Positions 9,953 through 18,828 of a stretch of 64,000 bases of DNA are shown piece after piece. The position numbers were made by a program, and so were the translations under genes. Position 1 is the first letter of the stretch. Each line of letters starts with the position of its first letter. The notes beneath the pieces were generated by a model. It was not told the DNA's origin, did not search any database, and saw nothing but the letters and a program-made list of their open reading frames with translations. Origin of the DNA: CAVXFB01 sp963760935 (lineage in GTDB: Bacteria > Planctomycetota > Planctomycetia > Pirellulales > Thermoguttaceae); NCBI GenBank assembly GCA_963760935.1, contig CAVXFB010000003.1, forward strand, positions 372,001 to 436,000, in the 5' to 3' direction.

Positions 9953-11134
9953 TCAGACTCCAGTTTTCAGACCCGCCCCCCGTCCCTCGTCGCCCATCTC
10001 CCGACGTGGCACGTAGACGCAGTCGGGCTCGGTTTCTAGATAATCGCCGGTGACGGCGTACGCCCGGGCGCGGCTGCCTCCGCAGACCTGTCGATACTCG
10101 CACACGCCGCAGCGGCCTTTGAAGCGATCGGGATCGCGAAGGGCCAGAAAGACGGGGTGTTTCTGGTAGATGTCGACGACGGAGTCCTGTGGGAAACGGC
10201 CGCAACAGAGCGGCAGGAAGCCGGCAGGATAGATTTCGCCCATGTGGTTGACGAACATCACGCCCTTGCCATCACCGACCCCGAGCGGCGCACGGCGCGG
10301 GGGTTGGGCAACCGCGTGGCCATCCAGTTCCCGCAGCTGTGGCCCGGCCAGCGGATCGCCGCCGTGCTCGAGAACAAAACGCCGGTAGTGTGGGGCCTCG
10401 GTCGTCTTAATCGCGTACGGCTGTTTCTGAGCATGACGCCAAAGCGCATCGAACACCGTCTCGTATTCAGCCGGCGCGATCCGTTGCTCTTCGACGCCAC
10501 GGCCAACCGGCACCAAGAAGAACACCGACCACATGGCGATCCCCTGCTCGGCCAGCAGTGCAGCCAAGGCGTCGATTTGTCCGACGTTGCGGCGGGTGAT
10601 CGTCGTGTTGACCTGCACGGCCATATCGAGCGACCGGGCGTTGGCCAGCATCTCGATTGTTCGCGCAAAACTACCCTGCCAGCCGCGAAAGGCATCGTGC
10701 GTGGCCGCGTCGGCGCCATCAAGACTAATGCCGAGGCGGCGCACCCCTGCTTCGCGGGCGTGCTTGAATGCGTCGTACGTGGCCAACGGAGTGGCCGAAG
10801 GCGTGAGCGCCACCTGCAGCCCTGCCGCCCCCGCATACTCGATCAGTTCAAACAAGTCGGGCCGCTTCAGCGGGTCGCCACCAGTCATCACGAGCATCGG
10901 CCGACGCGGAAAACCGGCGACTTGATCCAGCAGGGCCTTCGCCTGCTCTGTGGAGAGCTCACCTTGATCGGGCATCTCCTGCGCCGATGCTCGGCAGTGT
11001 TTGCACACCAAGTCACAGGCCAGCGTGACCTCGTAATAAAACATCAGCGGGTTAAGGCCGAAATCGTGCGACGAATAGTCGTGGTCAGGTTTGTGTGTCA
11101 CGTGCGATTTCTCTCTCAATGAAGCAAATGCCAT
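9953..11134 (-). CDS. Radical SAM/SPASM protein (TIGR04053/AhbD-like)
   Basis: A 393-residue protein with the radical SAM cluster CDLVCKHC (CX3CX2C) near residue 40, the glycine-rich MTGGDP strand, and a C-terminal SPASM region with cysteines in CCGRFP and CGVCEYRQVCGG near residues 315-365. The sequence FYYEVTLACDLVCKHCRASA resembles the TIGR04053 family and the haem-decarboxylase group AhbD/NirJ. Such enzymes modify peptides or haem side chains. No precursor peptide gene is visible nearby, and no haem d1 or alternative haem pathway genes flank it, so the substrate is unknown. It ends 13 bases from the typA stop, in convergent orientation. The start is the ATG at 11134. Confidence 0.75.
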   Translation of the reverse strand: MAFASLREKSHVTHKPDHDYSSHDFGLNPLMFYYEVTLACDLVCKHCRASAQEMPDQGELSTEQAKALLDQVAGFPRRPMLVMTGGDPLKRPDLFELIEYAGAAGLQVALTPSATPLATYDAFKHAREAGVRRLGISLDGADAATHDAFRGWQGSFARTIEMLANARSLDMAVQVNTTITRRNVGQIDALAALLAEQGIAMWSVFFLVPVGRGVEEQRIAPAEYETVFDALWRHAQKQPYAIKTTEAPHYRRFVLEHGGDPLAGPQLRELDGHAVAQPPRRAPLGVGDGKGVMFVNHMGEIYPAGFLPLCCGRFPQDSVVDIYQKHPVFLALRDPDRFKGRCGVCEYRQVCGGSRARAYAVTGDYLETEPDCVYVPRREMGDEGRGAGLKTGV

Positions 11135-11579
11135 TCGGCGCAGTAAGGGCTACTCAGTTCATGATAACACGTGGTGAATACTTTGGCAGCCAGTGCGAGG
11201 GCGCGATCGCGTCAAGTGAGCCCCATCCAAGGCTCCGATTTGGAAGTTCTAGGCTGCTTTCGGGCCACGATCAAGGTGACGGGTCATTTCGCGGCCGAAT
11301 GCGTGAACGTTGCAGAGCCACAGCCCTGTCAGGAAACGCTGATAGATATTTACCTAGACATCGCCCTAGACACTGCCGAGGAACTTCCCTACGCGGCCCG
11401 ACACGTTGAACACTTGACCGACTACCTAACGACTTTAGAATTCAGTCGCTCGGGGTTTCCCCTCGCAAGTCGTATCGCAGTCTATCGCGATCGCAACAAG
11501 TCCTATAGGGATTGGAGTACCGAGACTTGGATGTCGGTTGGGCAACGCCCCTGCAAAGACCATTAACGGAGTTTATAAA
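11135..11579. other. Intergenic region upstream of the NtrC-type regulator
   Basis: About 445 bases between divergent genes. A plus-strand frame of 131 codons (11171-11566) lacks a ribosome site and any recognisable sequence, so it is not called. The right end carries the AACGGAG ribosome site of the regulator. No clear sigma-54 site (GG-N10-GC) could be assigned by eye. Confidence 0.35.
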
Positions 11580-13049
11580 ATGCCCTCTCTACTGGTAGTA
11601 GATAATGATCGAGCGATAGTGCATGCGTTTCGCCGCGGCTTTCAAAATACTGAAGTAACGGTCTTCTCAACTCAGACGGGCGCGGACGCCATGGACTTGG
11701 TGGCCCGTTATCACCCCGACGTTGTGGTGCTCGACACCGAGTTGCCGGATCGTTCGGGATTGGAGGTCTTTCGACAAGTCCACGAACGTGACCCGGCGAT
11801 TCCTGTGATTCTTGTTGCCGCTAGCAGCACGGCCAACGCCGCGATTGAGGCCATTGAGCGAGGTGCCTTCGATTTTGTGGTTAAGCCGCTACAAATCTCG
11901 CAAATTCGTGAACTGGTAACCCAGGCACTGAGGATTCGCCAGCTTGTGCCGCTGCCGAGCGATGGCGCCGGCCGTGGCGAGGCCGTCGGCACGGACCGGC
12001 TTATTGGCCGCTGCCCCGCCATGCAGGAAGTCTATAAGGCGATCGGCCGGGTCGCCTCGAAAAAAATCAACGTGCTGATCTGCGGTGAGAGTGGCACCGG
12101 CAAGGAACTGGTCGCGATGGCCATCCAGCAACATAGCTCGCGCACTTCAGCCCCTTTTCTAGCTGTCAACTGCGCTGCCATCCCTGAGCCGTTGTTGGAG
12201 AGCGAGCTTTTCGGACATGAGAAGGGCGCGTTCACCGGCGCCGACGCCAAGCGGATTGGCAAGTTTGAACAGTGCTCGGGCGGGACGCTGTTTCTCGACG
12301 AGGTTGGCGACATGACGCCCATGATGCAGAGCAAGGTTTTGCGCGTTTTGCAGGAAGGACGGTTCGAGCGCGTCGGCGGCAACAATACGATCGAGACCGA
12401 CGTGCGCATTATCGCCGCCACCAACCGCGACCTCGAAAAGATGGTAGCCGCCGGACAGTTTCGGGCCGACCTGTACTACCGCCTGAACGTGTTCAGCGTC
12501 AATCTGCCGGCGCTGCGCGAGCGTACGTCCGATATCCCGTTGTTGGTCGACTATTTTCTGGGGACGTTTTGCCGGGAATTGGGAAAAGCGACGTGCAGAG
12601 TCTCGGTGGAAGCTATGGATCTGCTAATGCGCTATTCCTGGCCGGGCAACATACGGGAATTGCAGAGCGTGCTGAAGCGGGCGGTGCTGCAATCGAGTGG
12701 GCCCGTTATTGCGCCCGAGGACCTGCCGTTGGACCTCAATAAACGATCCCACACCTTGGGGCTGGAGACCTTCATCGAAGATCGGCTGAGGGCCGGCTCG
12801 CGAGCCCTCTATACCGAAGCGGTGACGTTTACCGAGCGGATTTTGCTGACGCACGTATTGCGGCAAACCGGCGGCAACCAATCGAAGGCGGCAAAAGTTC
12901 TCTGCATTACGCGTGGCACGTTGCGCACTAAGATCCGCGAACTCGGCATCACGATCAAGCAAGCGGTGGACGTGGATAGCGGCCTTCCCCATACGGTCGA
13001 CGTTTCGCCTGCAATGCCCCGCCCCCGTGAGCCCGCCCCGCTTCAATAG
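11580..13049 (+). CDS. NtrC-family sigma-54 response regulator
   Basis: A 489-residue protein from the ATG at 11580, preceded by AACGGAG; the frame is open 14 codons upstream. The N-terminal receiver domain (residues 1-120) has the acidic pair in VVDNDRA and the phospho-acceptor Asp52 in VVVLDTELPDRSG, with VVKP as the conserved lysine. The AAA+ domain has GESGTGKELV (Walker A), GAFTGADAKRIGKFEQ (sigma-54 contact loop) and GGTLFLDEVGDM (Walker B). The C-terminal Fis-type helix-turn-helix is NQSKAAKVLCITRGTLRTKI. It would activate sigma-54 promoters after phosphorylation by an unlinked histidine kinase, since no kinase is adjacent. Homologues of this type in planctomycetes include AtoC/ZraR-like regulators; the target genes are unknown. 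Confidence 0.88.
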   Translation: MPSLLVVDNDRAIVHAFRRGFQNTEVTVFSTQTGADAMDLVARYHPDVVVLDTELPDRSGLEVFRQVHERDPAIPVILVAASSTANAAIEAIERGAFDFVVKPLQISQIRELVTQALRIRQLVPLPSDGAGRGEAVGTDRLIGRCPAMQEVYKAIGRVASKKINVLICGESGTGKELVAMAIQQHSSRTSAPFLAVNCAAIPEPLLESELFGHEKGAFTGADAKRIGKFEQCSGGTLFLDEVGDMTPMMQSKVLRVLQEGRFERVGGNNTIETDVRIIAATNRDLEKMVAAGQFRADLYYRLNVFSVNLPALRERTSDIPLLVDYFLGTFCRELGKATCRVSVEAMDLLMRYSWPGNIRELQSVLKRAVLQSSGPVIAPEDLPLDLNKRSHTLGLETFIEDRLRAGSRALYTEAVTFTERILLTHVLRQTGGNQSKAAKVLCITRGTLRTKIRELGITIKQAVDVDSGLPHTVDVSPAMPRPREPAPLQ

Positions 13050-13140
13050 CACATTGTTGCATTAGACAATAGCAGTTGACCGATTTTGGTGAGATTACTA
13101 TTCCTTCATGTATCCAAGAGGGTTCATGGAGGAATCAGGC

Positions 13141-13240
13141 ATGAACAAGAAGTATGAAGTATGTGGTGCGACTGACGGAGGCGAAACGCAAACAACTGGA
13201 ATCCCAGACGCGATGCAGACCTCCCGAGGTAAGTTTGACT
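13141..13240 (+). pseudogene. Remnant of an IS630-type transposase N-terminus
   Basis: An ATG at 13141 after a good GGAGGA site begins MNKKY. The next frame from 13154 then reads KYVVRLTEAKRKQLES, the usual opening of IS630-type transposases (HTH domain). The two are separated by an exact 7-base tandem repeat, AAGTATG at 13150-13156 and again at 13157-13163; removing one copy restores MNKKYVVRLTEAKRKQLESQ. After about 25 residues the similarity disappears, so this is a truncated and frameshifted scar. No terminal inverted repeats were found. Confidence 0.45.
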
Positions 13241-13485
13241 GCCTTCCCCGCACACTTGCCGCATTTACCCCACGGCCCTTTGGCGGATATGGGCTTTGTC
13301 GCCTTTGGCCGACTCGCCCGGTCCGCGCGGCCTCCGATCCGGTTTCTGTACGTCAAGTCGCGGTCTTGCTCCGCACTTCCTTCCGACGCCACCTCGCGGT
13401 GACGCCACTGTGCTTCGCTACTCTCCACCTCCATCAGGCTGGGAGACGACTTGCACCTCCAAACCGTCAAACATGCTCGGCATAC

Positions 13486-13523
13486 GAAAAACAGCGGGGC
13501 AGACGCGAACGTCCACCCCGCTG
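13486..13523 (-). terminator. Intrinsic terminator of the secreted-protein gene at 13578
   Basis: On the minus strand CAGCGGGG (13523-13516) pairs with CCCCGCTG (13499-13492) over a 16-base loop and is followed directly by TTTTT (13491-13487). It lies 55 bases after the stop of the minus-strand gene, as expected for its rho-independent terminator. Confidence 0.8.
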
Positions 13524-13577
13524 CCCCTGATCTACTCATTTTTCGCGATCCGAAGCCATGGATCGCAAGCCTACTCC

Positions 13578-14963
13578 TTATTGATGATTGGTGAGACGAT
13601 CGACCATAAAGAGCGAATTATCGGCCACATCAAATAGCGCGCGGAAGGGATTCTTGTGCTGGCACGTGGCTGTCTGGCCCGGGTACCACACAAGTTGAAT
13701 CACCAAACCCCACGACTCCTGAGACTGAGCCGTTTCTCCGCGGCCTTCCTTCGGAATCAAGTAGTTGATCCGGTTCTCCAGGGCAAAACCACGTCCCAGC
13801 GGGACCCACAGGTCGGCGCCCAGCAAACCGTCGCCATTGCCAGTTGCACCGCCCCAGATGCGCCCGTCGCCGCCGTTTTCAAAATTGCGGCGTACGAAGG
13901 CGACGAACATGTCGGTCGGATCCAGGCGGCCGTCGATGACGCGATCGGTTCCGACGCCGTATGCCCCGTAGTAGCCAATTTCATAGACGTCATCGAGCAC
14001 CAGGGCGGTCTCGCTGCGAATCTGCTTCAAGTCGGAATTGTCGTAGTAGTCGTCGCGAAGATAGTCGAAGGCCACGCCGCCTTGCAACCCACCGCAGATG
14101 GCGCGGCGGAAAATGCCGGCCGTGAGAAAGTACTGGTGCCGATCGGCGGCACGAATATTGTGGTCATCGATCGTCACAGCGGTAGTGCCAGAAAAATTAC
14201 TCTGGACAAAATTGGCGCCGATCTGGTAGCCGCAGCCCCAGGGATCGCCAAGCGGCCCGGAAAAGTTCAGACCCTCGTGGAGCCCGAAATTGCCATTGCG
14301 GCCGTGATCCAATGGACCTTTGAAGGCATCGCCGCCGGCGAAGACCGACAGGTCGCGAAGCCATCGGCCGCAACGTCCGTCAAACAGTTCATAGCCATAA
14401 TCGCACGTTTCACCGCATGGTGCGCAACTGCCGCATGCGCCGTCGGGCTCACCACATGAAGCGCAGTCCGCGGGTCCCGCGAATGCTCCGTCGACCGCCA
14501 TCGGCTCGAACTGCGTCGTGTCGGGCGCCATCAGCGGTTGCCCATCATCAACTGCGACTTGGGGAGACGGTTCGACGACGGGCTTTGCCACAGAGGACGT
14601 GCCAAACACCTCGTCGTACGAGGGGCGTTGAGCTGTTTGATAGCGGCTGGCCGATTGCCGTGGGCTCGACAGGGCCTGCGCGGCGATCACGGGTTGCGAC
14701 CGGGTAACAGGCTGACTGTAAGACGCTGCCGTTCGTTGAGTCGGCTGCCATTGCAACTGGGAAGGCGGACGTCTGAGAACCCGTTGATCCCAACTGACGG
14801 GCGTTACGTCGCTGTCTGTCGTTACCGAGTTGTCGCTGTTCGACGTGTTCTCCGGGCTTTTCGCCCGGTGCCATGTCTGAGCAGGCGCGTTTCCGCATGC
14901 GCCCCACATGGCCGTGGCGGCAAGCACAATCGCCGCCAACAAGCTGTTGGACCTAGTCATCAC
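13578..14963 (-). CDS. Secreted, cysteine-bearing planctomycete protein, probable surface/outer-membrane barrel
   Basis: A 461-residue protein with an N-terminal signal peptide (LLAAIVLAATAMWGACG), then about 130 residues of low-complexity Ser/Thr/Gln/Pro-rich linker. A cysteine cluster follows (CASCGEPDGACGSCAPCGETC, spread over roughly residues 160-185), and then a 250-residue beta-rich domain with alternating aromatic residues (RWLRDLSVFAGGDAFKGPLD, GCGYQIGANF, FDYLRDDYYDNSD). The architecture matches a planctomycete-restricted family (DUF6666-type, from memory). The likely location is the cell envelope. GGAGGATATTGTG precedes the ATG. It is monocistronic with its own terminator. The function is unknown. 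Confidence 0.6.
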   Translation of the reverse strand: MMTRSNSLLAAIVLAATAMWGACGNAPAQTWHRAKSPENTSNSDNSVTTDSDVTPVSWDQRVLRRPPSQLQWQPTQRTAASYSQPVTRSQPVIAAQALSSPRQSASRYQTAQRPSYDEVFGTSSVAKPVVEPSPQVAVDDGQPLMAPDTTQFEPMAVDGAFAGPADCASCGEPDGACGSCAPCGETCDYGYELFDGRCGRWLRDLSVFAGGDAFKGPLDHGRNGNFGLHEGLNFSGPLGDPWGCGYQIGANFVQSNFSGTTAVTIDDHNIRAADRHQYFLTAGIFRRAICGGLQGGVAFDYLRDDYYDNSDLKQIRSETALVLDDVYEIGYYGAYGVGTDRVIDGRLDPTDMFVAFVRRNFENGGDGRIWGGATGNGDGLLGADLWVPLGRGFALENRINYLIPKEGRGETAQSQESWGLVIQLVWYPGQTATCQHKNPFRALFDVADNSLFMVDRLTNHQ

Positions 14964-15597
14964 AATATCCTCCGATCAGGGGATCGGCACACGGCGTTTC
15001 CGTGGCCGATTTTCGGACGTTAAGGTTATCGGAGCCGACCCAGTCGTAACTTTCGTTAAAATCTACACAATCAGAAAAGTTTTTTCACATATCTCAAATT
15101 AACATCAGCATTGTCAGTGTGCGGGGGGGGGCGAATTCCGGTAATTCAAAGCTTTGGCGGAGCCGCACTATGGCTGGGCCTTTCCAAATGTCCCGTCAAC
15201 TGTGCTGTGCTCGAGCGGCGGGGCCGACAGCAGCCCAGCGCATCCCGCCGCCTTTCAATCGGTTGCCAACCATCAGTGCGGCGATTTGCCAAATCTCTCG
15301 ATCCGTCGCTTTTAACAAAACATCGTGCACACGTTGGACTTCGGCCAATTCCTCGGGTGCGCGATCCATAGCCTTCCATCCTTGGTTTCGCGGAAAACAG
15401 GTAGACCTCCTTGCCAAAGCGGCTTAAGTCCGAATTTCCCACCCACAATCAAGACGCTCAAACGCACGCCGGGGCATAGAATGGCCGATAAGGGGTGGAC
15501 AGGCCGCAGCTTACGGTGTAGATTATAAGGCTCTCGGCGTGAGAGTCAGAAATATCGGGCGTTGCGTGACAACCCTTTTAACCCAAAGGAGCCATGA
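14964..15597. other. Intergenic region between the secreted-protein gene and rpsU
   Basis: About 630 bases between divergent genes. It contains an AT-rich stretch near 15050-15100 that is likely the promoter area of the minus-strand gene, a nine-base G-run near 15122-15131, and the rpsU promoter on the right. Plus- and minus-strand frames here (for example 15146-15448) show no recognisable protein. Confidence 0.4.
15496..15524 (+). promoter_or_regulatory. Sigma-70-type promoter of rpsU
   Basis: TGGACA at 15496-15501 and TAGATT at 15519-15524 are separated by 17 bases, giving a good match to -35/-10 boxes. The start of transcription would fall about 65 bases before the rpsU GTG. Confidence 0.5.
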
Positions 15598-15798
15598 GTG
15601 GTCAAACTGACGTTGCGCGAGCGTGAGTCAATCCAAGAAGCGGTGCGTCGTTTCCGTAAGTTGGTTGAACGGAGCGGAATCAAAAAAGAGATGCGTCGCC
15701 GTGAATACTACGAGAAGCCCAGCGAAATCAAACGGCGTGCCCGCCTTCGTGCCGAGCGCCGAAGCCGCCGTGGCAGTACCATGAGTCGTGGACTCTAG
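15598..15798 (+). CDS. rpsU: 30S ribosomal protein S21
   Basis: A 66-residue, strongly basic protein with the S21 pattern LRERESIQEAVRRFRKLVER and KKEMRRREYYEKPSEIKRR. It joins the 30S platform near the anti-Shine-Dalgarno end of 16S rRNA. The start is GTG at 15598, six bases after AAAGGAG. An ATG at 15594 is in another frame and does not give S21. The length is usual for the family. It has its own promoter and no linked partner. Confidence 0.92.
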   Translation: MVKLTLRERESIQEAVRRFRKLVERSGIKKEMRRREYYEKPSEIKRRARLRAERRSRRGSTMSRGL

Positions 15799-15861
15799 CG
15801 TTGCCTAAGGGCGTTCTTCGTTCCGATTGCCCAGTACATCGCCTTCTGTGTTGGTCTGCGC

Positions 15862-16095
15862 CTACTCGAGGCCAGATTGCTGCAAGAACAGCACGCGACT
15901 GCAAGTGCGGCGAACTCGCACCGGCAGCACAAACGCCCTGCTTGGACCCCAAGCCTCATGCGGCGTACGGAAATGGCGGCCGATTACCAGCCGCTCGTCG
16001 TCATCATCGCGGCACTCTTTGGCCGGGACGACAAGCCAATCGATCTGGATCGTATCGAGCATTGGGTCGAGAAACTTCATTCCCCGGTTCCTCAT
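15862..16095 (-). CDS. Small hypothetical protein
   Basis: A 77-residue frame starting at an ATG placed six bases after a near-perfect AGGAGG site, which is why I call it. The N-terminal part (MRNRGMKFLDPMLDTIQIDW) looks like an amphipathic helix, followed by an acidic run (CRDDDDERLVIG). No family is recognised. The C-terminal 25 residues are arginine- and valine-rich and could be out of frame, given the frame breaks elsewhere in this window. It lies between rpsU and acpS, followed by about 290 bases with nothing recognisable up to acpS. Confidence 0.4.
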   Translation of the reverse strand: MRNRGMKFLDPMLDTIQIDWLVVPAKECRDDDDERLVIGRHFRTPHEAWGPSRAFVLPVRVRRTCSRVLFLQQSGLE

Positions 16096-16383
16096 CGCAG
16101 TCCTCCTAAACCTTGCCGACCCGATAACTTTGCCACCGATTCCCCGCTGATCGGCGTTACTAGCAGATCGCGTGCCAGCCCTTAATGGCTGTGCGCAACC
16201 TGTTATTCGGCAACGACTTGATGTCCGCGGCGGTCGATTGACCAATTGCTAGGGTGGAAAAGCGTTGCCAAATGGGCGCGCCGTGTCTCCTCTTGGCAAC
16301 ATTCGCAGCCCGGCGGGGCTCTTCGAATGGTCTGCGGCCCGACCAAGAAATGCATTAGGGCCGGACCGGGACACAAGCAGATC

Positions 16384-16797
16384 CTAGGGTTCTTCCCTCC
16401 CGGCGGCCTTTTCCCTGCCGATCGCAACGGCGAAGGCGGTGGCGTGGCTGCGGCAGTGAGAGATGCTGACCTGGATTTCGCCGATTCCAAGCTTTTGCAC
16501 AACGTCTTTCGCACCACCGCGGAGAGCCACGATTGGCTTGCCGCCGGGCTCGTTGCGAATCTCAACGTCGCGCCACGAAATACCGCGTCGCCAACCGGTT
16601 CCCAGGGCTTTCAGAATGGCTTCCTTGGCTGCCCAGCGGCCGGTGAAGTGCTGCGTCGCCTGCTTGCGGCTTTGGCAGTACTTGATTTCATGTGGCGTGT
16701 AGACCCGATCGATGAACAACTCGCCATGCCGCTCGATCATGCGTGCAATCCGCAGGCATTCGGTGATGTCCGTACCAATTCCAATTAGCTCAGGCAT
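16384..16797 (-). CDS. acpS: Holo-[acyl-carrier-protein] synthase
   Basis: A 137-residue protein that transfers phosphopantetheine from CoA to the acyl carrier protein serine. The start is the methionine of MPELIGIGTDITE at 16797; upstream codons in the same frame do not belong to the family. Key motifs are GIGTDITE (metal-binding Asp), FTGRWAAKEAILKALGTG (Glu and Lys of the active site) and GGKPIV, with VSISHCRSHATAFAVA near the end. The membrane-protein gene upstream ends 14 bases away, so the two are probably cotranscribed. Confidence 0.92.
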   Translation of the reverse strand: MPELIGIGTDITECLRIARMIERHGELFIDRVYTPHEIKYCQSRKQATQHFTGRWAAKEAILKALGTGWRRGISWRDVEIRNEPGGKPIVALRGGAKDVVQKLGIGEIQVSISHCRSHATAFAVAIGREKAAGREEP

Positions 16798-16810
16798 AGG
16801 GTAGTTCCAT

Positions 16811-17674
16811 CTAAGTTTCCGCTTCGCCGGCATCCGGAGTGCTTTGCCGCTCTCCCTCGACACGGTCGAGAATTGTCACCACTTCGTTGCGGCCGGCAGT
16901 GCCGAGCCAAACACGCACCATCGCGATGGAACGGGGGCTTTCCTCCCAGGAAAGCTCGCAGCGCGTCGGTCCACAGCCGCTCTGACAGGCCGACAACCGA
17001 CATCGAGGGGAGCGAGGATTGTCCATCTCTTCGACGCCGATCAGTTCTGCCAACCGCAGCGCGGTAGGCAGGTCGATTTTTCCGCTGCGAACCGTGCGAT
17101 ACCACGTTCCGCAGCGGTTGCAGTAGGGCACCCGCAAGGCCGGCGCCATCACCACGACCGCTGCTGCCATGAGCAAAATGGCGTCGACGGACCACGTCAG
17201 CCATGCGGCCCAGCCTTGAGCCAGATAGCCGTGCAGCAGTGGACGCCCGCGCAGAGCTTGAGCCGACATGTACTCAGTAAAGGTCGGAGCCATTTTCCAT
17301 AGCAGCGGCGATAGATCGCGCCCTGGCACGGCCGAAGGATCGATGGCCGAGGGTGCCCAGTACGTGAGCAAATAGGCGATGTAGTGCTGCCCAACGACGG
17401 CCACAATGGCGGCCAGCAACCCGCCAAAAATCGCCGTTGTTCGATGCCCGACCTGGGCCAGTCGCACGAGTCCAACGATGCACAACCCGACGAACATGCC
17501 GACGAGGATAGGGAATAGGAATATCGGAGCGAAATACGACTGGCCGACATTGCTGATCCAGGCTGCGGCCAAACCGACGAGTGGAGCCGCAAAGATCATC
17601 AACAGCAGCCCGCCCCAAGTGAATCGGCCTTTCATGGCGGTAGGTGATGCAAGTTGGATCGTGGCGGATTCCAT
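16811..17674 (-). CDS. Membrane protein of unknown function with zinc-ribbon-like cysteines
   Basis: A 287-residue protein with about five hydrophobic helices (for example GGLLLMIFAAPLVGLAAAWI and LFPILVGMFVGLCIVGLV) in residues 20-185. A cytoplasmic tail follows with CNRCGTWYRTV and a second cysteine pair in CRLSACQSGCG, suggestive of a small zinc-binding unit. No family is recognised. It lies directly upstream of acpS and is probably in its operon. Confidence 0.55.
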   Translation of the reverse strand: MESATIQLASPTAMKGRFTWGGLLLMIFAAPLVGLAAAWISNVGQSYFAPIFLFPILVGMFVGLCIVGLVRLAQVGHRTTAIFGGLLAAIVAVVGQHYIAYLLTYWAPSAIDPSAVPGRDLSPLLWKMAPTFTEYMSAQALRGRPLLHGYLAQGWAAWLTWSVDAILLMAAAVVVMAPALRVPYCNRCGTWYRTVRSGKIDLPTALRLAELIGVEEMDNPRSPRCRLSACQSGCGPTRCELSWEESPRSIAMVRVWLGTAGRNEVVTILDRVEGERQSTPDAGEAET

Positions 17675-17762
17675 GCTTCCATGCTAGAAAAGACTCGCCG
17701 CGGATGGAACCCCACCCCGCTGACGGAATTTGGGCGGCCGGCATCGCCCGCTTCCGGCTGTG

Positions 17763-18731
17763 CTAGGACTTCACCCCGCAGGCTATCTGAGCGCGGAGTA
17801 GCACCTCAGCCGCCTTTTTTCGGGCTCTTGCCGCACCGTCGGCCAAGACCTCGCGGACGTGGTCGGGACGCGATTCCAGGTCGCGGCGGCGCTGCCGCGC
17901 TGCGGCGAAGTAGTCAACTGCCAAGTCGGCCAGAGCCTTTTTTACTTCGCCATAACCGAAGCCGCCTCGGCGATAGGTAGCCTCCATCGCCGCGCGCTGT
18001 GAGTCGTTGGCAAACAGCGAATGGAGCTGGAACAAATGATCGGTACCCGGCTCCTTGGGCTGCTCCATCGGCCGCGAGTCGGTCACGATTCGCATGATCT
18101 GTTTCCGCAAGACCTTCGGGTCCTCGAAAACCTCTAGCGTGTTGCCGTAGCTCTTCGACATCTTTTCGCCGTCGACGCCGGGCACCCGAGCAGAAGTGTC
18201 CAGCAATTTGGCCTTTGGCAGCACAAACGTCTCACCGAACGCATAGTTGAAACTGGCGGCCAAGTCCCGGCAGACTTCGATATGCTGCACTTGGTCCTCG
18301 CCAACGGGCACAATGTCCGAGTCATACATCAGGATGTCGGCGGCCATCAGAACCGGATAGGTGAACAAGCCGGCGTCGGCGGTGAGCCCCTTTGCCTTTT
18401 TGTCCTTATAGGCATGGCACCGCTCCAACAGCCCAATGGGTGTTCCCGTCATCAGCAACCACGACAACTGCGAGACCTCGGGCACGTCCGACTGGACAAA
18501 CAGTGTGGCGCGATTTGGGTCGAGGCCCAGCGCCAATAAGTCCATGGCCGCATCGAGCGTGTACTGTTGCAGGGTCTGCCGATCGCGTACCGTGGTCAGA
18601 GCGTGCAGATTTGCGATGAAGTAGAACGCGCCATTCGGATCGCCCTGCAAGTCGATGTACTGGCGAATCGCGCCGAAATAATTGCCCCAGTGGAATCGGC
18701 CCGTGGGTTGTATGCCGGAAAGAACACGCAT
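17763..18731 (-). CDS. trpS: Tryptophan--tRNA ligase
   Basis: A 322-residue class I aminoacyl-tRNA synthetase. The ATP-binding HIGH-like motif is PTGRFHWGNYFG near residue 10, and the second signature is GEKMSKSYGNT near residue 200. DQVQHIEVCRDLAASFN and GTPIGLLERCHAYKDKK are typical of TrpS and bind tryptophan and the dimer partner. The length is normal. It is flanked by short gaps and is probably transcribed alone. Confidence 0.95.
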   Translation of the reverse strand: MRVLSGIQPTGRFHWGNYFGAIRQYIDLQGDPNGAFYFIANLHALTTVRDRQTLQQYTLDAAMDLLALGLDPNRATLFVQSDVPEVSQLSWLLMTGTPIGLLERCHAYKDKKAKGLTADAGLFTYPVLMAADILMYDSDIVPVGEDQVQHIEVCRDLAASFNYAFGETFVLPKAKLLDTSARVPGVDGEKMSKSYGNTLEVFEDPKVLRKQIMRIVTDSRPMEQPKEPGTDHLFQLHSLFANDSQRAAMEATYRRGGFGYGEVKKALADLAVDYFAAARQRRRDLESRPDHVREVLADGAARARKKAAEVLLRAQIACGVKS

Positions 18732-18828
18732 GGATGGTTGATGGTTGAAGGTTGTTTAGTGACTTGTATGAGCGTCGATGATCGGTGAGAGTTGTGTGAT
18801 CGTACGCCTGTCATTTGTTAGCAAATAT

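Noticed and set aside
10157..11122. Plus-strand frame of 321 codons opposite the radical SAM gene
   Set aside because: It is a mirror of a real gene whose cysteine motifs are all on the minus strand.
11171..11566. Plus-strand frame of 131 codons before the NtrC-type regulator
   Set aside because: It has a weak start, no recognisable sequence, and overlaps the regulator's ribosome-site area.
13108..13530. Plus-strand frame of 140 codons
   Set aside because: It is mostly non-coding composition around a transposase scar and runs through the minus-strand terminator.
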